Of a stretch of 64,000 nt of DNA, positions 54,974 to 60,435 are shown piece after piece. This DNA is from Daejeonella sp. GTDB taxonomy: Bacteria > Bacteroidota > Bacteroidia > Sphingobacteriales > Sphingobacteriaceae. The notes beneath the pieces are model-generated. The model had not been told where the DNA came from. It saw only the letters and a list, made by a program, of their open reading frames with translations, and did not search any database. The stretch's first letter is position 1. Each line of letters begins with the position of its first letter. The DNA is taken from NCBI RefSeq assembly GCF_017495225.1, contig NZ_JAFEIG010000003.1, positions 55,108-119,107 of the forward strand, given 5' to 3'. Position numbers and translations under genes: made by a program.

Positions 54974-55558
54974 CTAGATCAAATTTCTATCTCTAAACCA
55001 CACATCATCTGGCTTCGAATCAAATTGTTCCATAATAGAAACAAGTTCAGCAGGATTCTCATGTGAAATAACTAAATCTCGATTTATCGGTTTTAGAAAC
55101 TTGTTATTTACCATCATATCCATTTGCAGTAATAAAGGATCATAAAAACCATTTACATTTAATATTCCTATAGGATTATTATGTAAGCCAAGTTGTAACC
55201 AAGTTAGGACTTCAAAAAACTCCTCCATAGTACCAAAACCACCTGGCAAAGTAATCACGCCATCTGAAATATCGGCCATTTTCTGTTTCCTTTGGTGCAT
55301 ATTTTCGGTAATAATCATTTCAGTTAATCCGGTATGTCCAACCTCTTTGTCCATTAAAAACTGAGGTATCACCCCTATCGCCTTTCCCCCGCGCTCCAAC
55401 ACCGAATCAGCCATTAAGCCCATCACCCCTACGCTACCACCACCAAACACCAAAGTAATATCCTTAGCAACAAACACATCCGCCAATTGGTGAATTGCTT
55501 TTAGTAACACCGGATCGCCACTAAAGTTTGCGCCGCAGAACACAGAGATTGATTTCAT
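54974..55558 (-). CDS. TIGR00730 (LOG) family protein, short form
   Basis: The 194-aa Rossmann protein starts MKSISVFCGANFSGDPV and has FGGGSVGVMGLMADSVLERGG and the active-site motif LPGGFGTMEEFFEVLTW. These mark a nucleoside 5'-monophosphate phosphoribohydrolase (LOG) like plant cytokinin-activating enzymes. In bacteria the usual activity is hydrolysis of AMP-type nucleotides. It is the second LOG protein within 3 kb but is too divergent from the first to be a recent duplicate. A -7 box lies 37 nt upstream. Confidence 0.92.
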   Translation of the reverse strand: MKSISVFCGANFSGDPVLLKAIHQLADVFVAKDITLVFGGGSVGVMGLMADSVLERGGKAIGVIPQFLMDKEVGHTGLTEMIITENMHQRKQKMADISDGVITLPGGFGTMEEFFEVLTWLQLGLHNNPIGILNVNGFYDPLLLQMDMMVNNKFLKPINRDLVISHENPAELVSIMEQFDSKPDDVWFRDRNLI

Positions 55559-55595
55559 TTTATTAGATATGTAATTTTTGAATTTTAATGGATGG

Positions 55596-55603
55596 CAAAG
55601 CTA
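55596..55603 (-). promoter_or_regulatory. -7 promoter element of the short LOG gene
   Basis: Reverse-strand TAGCTTTG matches TAnnTTTG, 37 nt before the ATG. Confidence 0.5.
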
Positions 55604-55717
55604 AGGATTATGGTGGGAATTCGAAAAAAGGGAAATTGGGTTGGGAATATCATGGAGCAAATGGCTGAGATTTTTTTGAAGGAATGAATGGGCTTGCTTG
55701 CAGGATGCAGAAAATTG

Positions 55718-55747
55718 GCTCCCGCAGATTTCGCGGATCAGCGCAGA
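55718..55747. repeat. 30-bp interspersed repeat, copy 1
   Basis: GCTCCCGCAGATTTCGCGGA followed by TCAGCGCAGA; identical to copy 2. Weaker similarity continues for about 12 nt beyond it. Confidence 0.9.
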
Positions 55748-55902
55748 GAGGGCTTCTCGCGAAAACGCAGAGAAATACCACCGTTAAAAAAGATATGATG
55801 ACAACACCAACCAGAGATTGAACAAGAGCTTATTTACATAAATGAACCGAATCACCTTAATAAACCTTAATCCCTTAATGTTTATAAATTGGGTACCTAG
55901 GT

Positions 55903-55918
55903 ACAGGTCGCGACCTGT
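55903..55918. repeat. palindromic repeat ACAGGTCGCGACCTGT, inverted copy
   Basis: Perfect 16-bp palindrome. Its right flank (CCTCTTTCAAAT) resembles the left flank of the two copies near 62.7 and 63.8 kb in reverse orientation. A second palindrome, GTACCTAGGTAC, abuts on the left. Confidence 0.85.
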
Positions 55919-56012
55919 CCTCTTTCAAATCAATAAAAAATTGCACCACCAAATCTTTGTAAGCAAAAAACAGCGGGAAAATCTGCGGAATCTGCGGGAA
56001 ACAAAAAAAGAA

Positions 56013-56042
56013 GCTCCCGCAGATTTCGCGGATCAGCGCAGA
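56013..56042. repeat. 30-bp interspersed repeat, copy 2
   Basis: Identical to the copy at 55718-55747, 295 nt downstream in the same orientation. Confidence 0.9.
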
Positions 56043-56188
56043 AAAGGTTTCTCGTGGAGCTGTAATGAACTAGTAGATTTTAATTTCGGGGCTTGAAAAT
56101 GACCTATTTCCCTTAGACAAGCCCTTTAGTATTAAAACTTTGATATAAATATTAAGATAGAATTTATTGAAATAGCTAATTTTTTAAT

Positions 56189-56322
56189 ATTAAAGAAATT
56201 AATTATATTAGAACAATCGTTTTAAAATTCAAATAAATATTTTATTAAAAAAATTGCTTTTCATTTTTTTAATTCATGAAATGGTTTTCTATTAATTAGC
56301 GAATTTTTAAATTTCAATTAAG
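56189..56322 (+). repeat. duplicated upstream segment, copy A
   Basis: Shares ATTAAAGAAATTAATTATA at its left end and TCATGAAATGGTTTT plus ATTTTTAAATTT at its right end with 58450-58629. The poly-T-containing middle is also similar. It precedes the 63-aa membrane protein gene. Confidence 0.8.
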
Positions 56323-56356
56323 TAGTGTACGGTAAAATATTTTCAATTTCATAGTC

Positions 56357-56548
56357 ATGATAAATTATAAAACTCAATTTTTCCTATTTGTAACAATGAT
56401 TTCAATTTGTTTGGCAACATACATATTCATTGCAGTAAATTACAATGAGAACAAGACCTATCTGATTGCTTCCTTGCTTACACTTAACGTTTTAATGATG
56501 ATTCTTGTAAGTCAAGCAAAAAAAAATTACAAGAAGATTAAATGGTAA
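56357..56548 (+). CDS. small two-helix membrane protein, unknown
   Basis: I do not recognise a family. The 63-aa protein has two hydrophobic helices (FFLFVTMISICLATYIFIAV and LIASLLTLNVLMMILV), a short polar loop and a lysine-rich tail (KKNYKKIKW), which predicts both ends inside. Size and topology match the 62-aa protein next to the bacteriocin-like peptides and many immunity proteins, but the two sequences are not clearly homologous. It follows duplicated segment A, so it may be an orphan immunity-type gene left after loss of a peptide gene. Confidence 0.6.
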   Translation: MINYKTQFFLFVTMISICLATYIFIAVNYNENKTYLIASLLTLNVLMMILVSQAKKNYKKIKW

Positions 56549-56642
56549 CTAATGGTGAATTTTCATCCTAATCGCCCAGAACCTGCTCTCGTTTAGAATG
56601 ATTTTATAGTGTTTGGGCTTGAAACGCCGAGTTTATGTTTTT

Positions 56643-57539
56643 ATGATGAAATTTATTTTATTTTTTTTAATCCTATGCTCAATCAATGTATTTGCTCAAG
56701 AGAATACTTTAGTGAAGGGCAAAATTATTAATCTCGAGACTAAAGAACCCATTCCCTATTGTTCTATAGTATATCTAAAAAAGGATAAAGGTGTTTTTTC
56801 TGATAGTTTGGGGAACTTTATTTTAAAGAAAGATCCTTTGCTTGATTCTATACAAATTACATCTTTAGGCTATGAGAAAAAGCTTTTATCAATACAAATA
56901 CTTGAAGCAAATAATCTTGTCATTTCATTAAAGCCAATCTATTTTAAACTTAATGAAGTCGCAATTACTCCAGATGACAATAAAATAAAACAAAAAAAAA
57001 ACAAGAAAAAGCTAGGTCCTATTGCAACGAAACTAAACTCGCCAAAGGGAATTGGACCAGGAGTCTTAGGTAGAATATCTGCAATTTATGTGGCAAATCA
57101 GACGCAAAATATACCTAAAAAAATAACTGAAGTTCATTATGATTTAAGAAACAGAAAAAATTCAATTGTCAGGGTTCAATTGTATCATAGAAATGAATTA
57201 ACAAATTTACCAGACAAAGCATTGATTTTAGAAGATTTAATTGTCAAGTTGAAACCTGGCCAAAATCGCTTAAATGTTAATATTGAAAAATATAATTTAA
57301 TGATGCCAAATAACGGTTTATTCGTCAGTTTGCAATGGTTAGGAGAGTTGGATGCTAAGGGACGTCACACAAATACTTATCTAAATATTAGTCCTGATTA
57401 CACCTTTAATGTAGATGACCATAATATATTAAATTATGTTAGTTTTTTAAATAAAAACTGGATAGCTGATAATTTCTTTTATGAAAAAAAATATTGGATC
57501 CCCCGTTTTGGCATTTCAGTTATAGAATATTCTAAATAA
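56643..57539 (+). CDS. secreted CarboxypepD_reg-like protein, paralog 1
   Basis: The preferred start is the ATG pair at 56643/56646 (MMKFILFFLILCSINVFAQ), which begins a clean signal peptide; the track TTG adds ten residues. Residues 20-95 form a carboxypeptidase-regulatory-like domain (VKGKIINLETKEPIPYCSIV ... SLGYEKKLLSI). The C-terminal domain contains VRVQLYHRN, PNNGLFVSLQWLGEL and the end FGISVIEYSK, shared closely with the next gene. It starts 2 nt before nothing else; its partner begins 2 nt after its stop, so they form a transcript. The role is unknown but is probably extracytoplasmic. Confidence 0.75.
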   Translation: MMKFILFFLILCSINVFAQENTLVKGKIINLETKEPIPYCSIVYLKKDKGVFSDSLGNFILKKDPLLDSIQITSLGYEKKLLSIQILEANNLVISLKPIYFKLNEVAITPDDNKIKQKKNKKKLGPIATKLNSPKGIGPGVLGRISAIYVANQTQNIPKKITEVHYDLRNRKNSIVRVQLYHRNELTNLPDKALILEDLIVKLKPGQNRLNVNIEKYNLMMPNNGLFVSLQWLGELDAKGRHTNTYLNISPDYTFNVDDHNILNYVSFLNKNWIADNFFYEKKYWIPRFGISVIEYSK

Positions 57540-57541
57540 GG

Positions 57542-58414
57542 ATGAAAACTTTAATTTTCTATTTCTTTCTCCAATTTATTTTTTTGGATTTAGTTGCTCA
57601 AAGCAAGTATATTAAAGTGCTTGATAATACCACAAAAAGGCCTATAGAATATTGCACAATTACCTGCTCTAATGATGCAAAGGGTGGTTTTACAAATATC
57701 GATGGTTTATTAAAAATTACTGACTTAAAGGATTGTGCTAGTATTACAGTAAATACTATTGGATATAAAAAAAGAATTGTGGATTTAACTAAGCTGCAAT
57801 TAGGTTTAGACACGTTATACTGCCTTTTAACTAAAGATACCATTCAATTAAATGAGATTAAAATCACTCCAAATAAAGATAAAGCAAAGAAGGTATTCTA
57901 TAATTTAGGCCATTTTAAAGCTAAAAATGAAATTTATAATCGAACAGGGGACATAGGTAGAACTGACGCACTTTACATCCCTAACCTTAATAAATCTCTA
58001 AATATTAAAATTGAAAAATTATTGTATTCAATTGATGCTACTGAATCGGCAAAAGTTAGATTACACATCTATACATCATCCAATTTAAAAACACCCGGTA
58101 CGCCTCTTATTAATGATGATCTTGTAATTAAAGTTGAGAAGGGTGCCAAGAAGATTGTTGCAGATGTTTCAAAATATAATCTAATAATGCCAGAGGATGG
58201 TTTGTTTATCTCCTTACAATGGCTCGGAGAGATAAAGGCAATGAATAAAACTAAGAATATTAACCCTATTATTAAATCACATTGGGACAAAGATTTTAAT
58301 AGTGTTACTTTTTTTAAATTCCTTGATGGAAATTGGGAAAAAAGATATTTTAAATCCAAAAATGGTAATATTATACCAAATTTTGGTATTTCAGTTATAG
58401 AATATTCTAAATGA
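57542..58414 (+). CDS. secreted CarboxypepD_reg-like protein, paralog 2
   Basis: The 290-aa protein has a signal peptide (MKTLIFYFFLQFIFLDLVAQ), an N-terminal regulatory-like domain (YIKVLDNTTKRPIEYCTITC ... TIGYKKRIVDL), and a C-terminal domain ending PNFGISVIEYSK, nearly identical at the end to paralog 1. Tandem duplication is clear. It lies just before the bacteriocin-like peptide locus and is enclosed by duplicated segments A and B, so it could belong to that accessory module. No enzymatic motif is visible. Confidence 0.75.
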   Translation: MKTLIFYFFLQFIFLDLVAQSKYIKVLDNTTKRPIEYCTITCSNDAKGGFTNIDGLLKITDLKDCASITVNTIGYKKRIVDLTKLQLGLDTLYCLLTKDTIQLNEIKITPNKDKAKKVFYNLGHFKAKNEIYNRTGDIGRTDALYIPNLNKSLNIKIEKLLYSIDATESAKVRLHIYTSSNLKTPGTPLINDDLVIKVEKGAKKIVADVSKYNLIMPEDGLFISLQWLGEIKAMNKTKNINPIIKSHWDKDFNSVTFFKFLDGNWEKRYFKSKNGNIIPNFGISVIEYSK

Positions 58415-58449
58415 AGGTTATAATTCAATCAAATAACAAAATTTCATAC

Positions 58450-58629
58450 ATTAAAGAAATTAATTATACCAAAACGGTTATTTTTATCTTTAAAAAATAT
58501 ATTTTACAAAAAACTTGCTTTCTATTTTTTTTTTTTGACTTTAGGTTAATGTTTGGCCAACAGCATAACAAAACTGTACTCATGAAATGGTTTTGTATTA
58601 ATTAACAGATTTTTAAATTTAAATTAAAG
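58450..58629 (+). repeat. duplicated upstream segment, copy B
   Basis: Aligns with 56189-56322 along its length but carries an extra stretch of about 40 nt (from GACTTTAGG to AAACTGTAC) containing the palindrome TTGGCCAA. It ends 5 nt before the ATG of the 60-aa peptide, so the repeat includes that gene's promoter region. Confidence 0.8.
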
Positions 58630-58633
58630 AAAA

Positions 58634-58816
58634 ATGAAAACATTGAATTTAAAGGAAATGGAAGTTATTGAAGGTGGGGGAATGAACCAAAGAAATTGCG
58701 GAATATCTGGAGCTTGTATTGCAATTGGTGTTATTGCTGGTTTCGCTAGTTTTGGGTTGGGTTGGAAGGCTGCAGGAGCCTGTGCTGCAATTGCTCTAGC
58801 TGGTGATTGTTTTTAA
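58634..58816 (+). CDS. bacteriocin-like peptide with double-glycine leader (60 aa)
   Basis: The precursor begins with a 15-residue double-glycine leader, MKTLNLKEMEVIEGG, with the hydrophobic pattern (L, M, I) that C39 peptidases recognise. The predicted 45-residue mature part is Gly/Ala-rich, has four cysteines (RNCGISGAC, GACAAIALAGDCF) and a central hydrophobic helix, typical of membrane-active class II bacteriocins. Two disulfides are possible. A C39 ABC exporter and a thioredoxin-like protein lie downstream. Antibacterial action is inferred; a signalling peptide is the alternative. Confidence 0.85.
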   Translation: MKTLNLKEMEVIEGGGMNQRNCGISGACIAIGVIAGFASFGLGWKAAGACAAIALAGDCF

Positions 58817-58842
58817 ATTAAGCATGCTAAATAAAATAAAAT

Positions 58843-59031
58843 ATGTATAATAAAAGTAAAGTGAGCACTGATATTTTGTTAATATGCCTTAGTGTATTTT
58901 TAATATTAAACTTGCAAATTAAATTTTGCGACCCAACATGGAATCTTGGTGTTCCTGTCTTTTTTTTATTACATCATGCTAGTCAAATTATTGAAAAATT
59001 AAAAACAAAAAAAAATGAAAAAAATAACTAA
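58843..59031 (+). CDS. small membrane protein, candidate immunity protein
   Basis: I do not recognise a family. The 62-aa protein has two hydrophobic segments (ILLICLSVFLILNL and LGVPVFFLLHHA) and a lysine-rich C-terminus (KLKTKKNEKNN). It sits between two double-glycine peptide genes, 26 nt after the first, and its end overlaps the start of the second by 17 nt in another frame. Immunity proteins of class II bacteriocins often have this size, topology and position, so immunity is a reasonable but unproven role. Confidence 0.6.
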   Translation: MYNKSKVSTDILLICLSVFLILNLQIKFCDPTWNLGVPVFFLLHHASQIIEKLKTKKNEKNN

Positions 59032-59167
59032 TGTAGAAATGTCAAATATCCAAGGCGGTATAAAATGCATTTACCATTTTATGGCTGTATTACCTCTTGG
59101 GATTTGGAATGTATTTGGTAACGGAAAGTCTGTTATAGAATGTTGGAATAATCACCACAAAGAATAA
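59015..59167 (+). CDS. second double-glycine leader peptide (50 aa)
   Basis: This ORF is below the track's length limit. The leader MKKITNVEMSNIQGG has the same length and pattern as the first peptide (V/I, M, I, GG). It is followed by a 35-residue mature part (IKCIYHFMAVLPLGIWNVFG...) with two cysteines, aromatic residues and a polar His-rich tail. It overlaps the preceding membrane gene by 17 nt and ends 8 nt before a strong terminator. Two precursors in one transcript suggest a two-peptide bacteriocin or two separate cargoes of the same exporter. Confidence 0.8.
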   Translation: MKKITNVEMSNIQGGIKCIYHFMAVLPLGIWNVFGNGKSVIECWNNHHKE

Positions 59168-59175
59168 AAATCTTT

Positions 59176-59205
59176 AAAACAGGGGCCAAAACACCCCTGT
59201 TTTTT
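59176..59205 (+). terminator. terminator after the peptide genes
   Basis: AAAACAGGGG / CCCCTGTTTT, a 10-bp stem with an 8-nt loop and a T-run, directly after the 50-aa peptide gene. It separates the peptide transcript from the export genes. Confidence 0.92.
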
Positions 59206-59222
59206 AATAACTCATTGTCTTT

Positions 59223-59879
59223 ATGCTCAACCAACTCAAGACCTACCCCACGGTATGGCTATTCATATTTTATTGCCTTTATCTTTCTTGTATCAACTAT
59301 TTCGTACAAACATTTTTATTTACTGAAAATGTTATTTACAATAGCTATGCGGAACAATTAAGCTTTGATAGAATTGAAGAAATCATTGATGAACAAAACA
59401 AATATTCATGGCTTGGATATTTAATAATTCCTTTACTACAAGCTATAAAATTCTTTTTAGTAGCCTGTTGTTTAGCGGCTGGCGCTTTGTTTTTTGATTT
59501 AAAACTAAAATTTGGCCAAGCCTTTAAGGTGGCACTTTTAGCAGATGTAGTTTTTATTGTGCCCATGTTAATTAAAATTTTCTGGTTCATGGTAATAAAG
59601 CAAGATTATACATTACAAGATTTGCAAATGTTTAGTCCGCTTTCTGTACTAAACCTAATGGACACCAAAAATATAGGTGTTTTATGGCTTTACCCACTTC
59701 AATTACTTAATGTTTTTGAGCTTGTATATATTTTATTATTAGGTTTTTGGGTTTACCAATTTGTTGCTAAAAGTTTTGAAAAAGGCTTAAATATGGTATT
59801 AAGCTCCTATTTGCCTGCACTATTTATCTGGATAGTTTTAGTAATGTTTGTTACATTAAATTTAAACCCGCAAGCTTAA
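59223..59879 (+). CDS. polytopic membrane protein of the peptide export locus, unknown
   Basis: I do not recognise a named family. The 218-aa protein has about five or six predicted transmembrane helices (e.g. VWLFIFYCLYLSCINYFV, LLQAIKFFLVACCLAAGALF, LPALFIWIVLVMFVTLNL) and a loop with several acidic residues after the first helix. It overlaps the next gene by one base (TAATGA), so it is coupled to the thioredoxin-like gene and the C39 exporter. It could be an export accessory factor or an immunity protein. No CAAX protease motif is visible. Confidence 0.7.
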   Translation: MLNQLKTYPTVWLFIFYCLYLSCINYFVQTFLFTENVIYNSYAEQLSFDRIEEIIDEQNKYSWLGYLIIPLLQAIKFFLVACCLAAGALFFDLKLKFGQAFKVALLADVVFIVPMLIKIFWFMVIKQDYTLQDLQMFSPLSVLNLMDTKNIGVLWLYPLQLLNVFELVYILLLGFWVYQFVAKSFEKGLNMVLSSYLPALFIWIVLVMFVTLNLNPQA

Positions 59880-60394
59880 TGAAAAAGAAAAAATATCTTT
59901 TACTGGCCATTGTATTAGTTTTAATGAGTTTTACTGGCTATTTAGTGAGTAAAATTATAATTACCAAACAACAAAATGCTATTGTAAAGTCCACCAAACA
60001 AACCCTACCCAATTTTACTTTTTACAATTTAGATAGTCTTGCTACTAACAGTACTTTTATAAAAAAGGGTAAGTCCGTTTGTATTTTTTATTTCAATGCA
60101 GAATGTGAGTACTGCCAAAACGAAGCCAGAGACATCAGTAAAAACATTGCGCTATTTAAGGACACTCAAATTGTGATGGTAAGCTTTAATACCATTGCTG
60201 ATATTAAAAAATTTGCTTTAGAATATGGCTTGAATTATCCCAATATTGTTTTTTTACAAGATCCCAAATTTCAATTTTCAAGCTGGTTTGGCAAATCGAG
60301 TATTCCTTCCGTTTTTATATATAATGCGCAGCATCGTTTGGTAAAAGAATATCAAGGAGAAACCAAGATTGAAGCCATAATTAAGTATCTCTAA
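59879..60394 (+). CDS. membrane-anchored thioredoxin-like (TlpA/redoxin) protein
   Basis: The 171-aa protein has one N-terminal transmembrane anchor (YLLLAIVLVLMSFTGYLV) and a thioredoxin-fold domain with CxxC in NAECEYCQNEA and the cis-Pro loop SSIPSVFIY. The domain should face the periplasm. It lies inside an operon exporting cysteine-containing peptides, so it probably forms, reduces or shuffles their disulfides; that is inference from position. It overlaps the membrane-protein gene by one base. Confidence 0.88.
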   Translation: MKKKKYLLLAIVLVLMSFTGYLVSKIIITKQQNAIVKSTKQTLPNFTFYNLDSLATNSTFIKKGKSVCIFYFNAECEYCQNEARDISKNIALFKDTQIVMVSFNTIADIKKFALEYGLNYPNIVFLQDPKFQFSSWFGKSSIPSVFIYNAQHRLVKEYQGETKIEAIIKYL

Positions 60395-60435
60395 ACCAGT
60401 TTAACCCTCATTTTTTATTCTTCTCTTAACCTTTT

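Larger units (their letters stand above)
55604..56356. other. gene-free, repeat-containing intergenic region
   Basis: No credible gene was found. It holds two copies of a 30-bp GC-richer repeat (55718, 56013), a palindromic repeat (55903), and at its right end an AT-rich segment (56189-56322) that is duplicated upstream of the bacteriocin-like genes. The track ORF 55842-56096 reads through the repeats and is rejected. Confidence 0.8.

Noticed and set aside
55842-56096. 84-aa ORF
   Set aside because: Reads across the palindromic and 30-bp repeats; no recognisable protein features.
58411-58605. 64-aa ORF before the first peptide gene
   Set aside because: Low-complexity Phe/Lys/Ile translation of the AT-rich duplicated segment B; overlaps the end of the paralog gene and has no leader or membrane pattern of its own.
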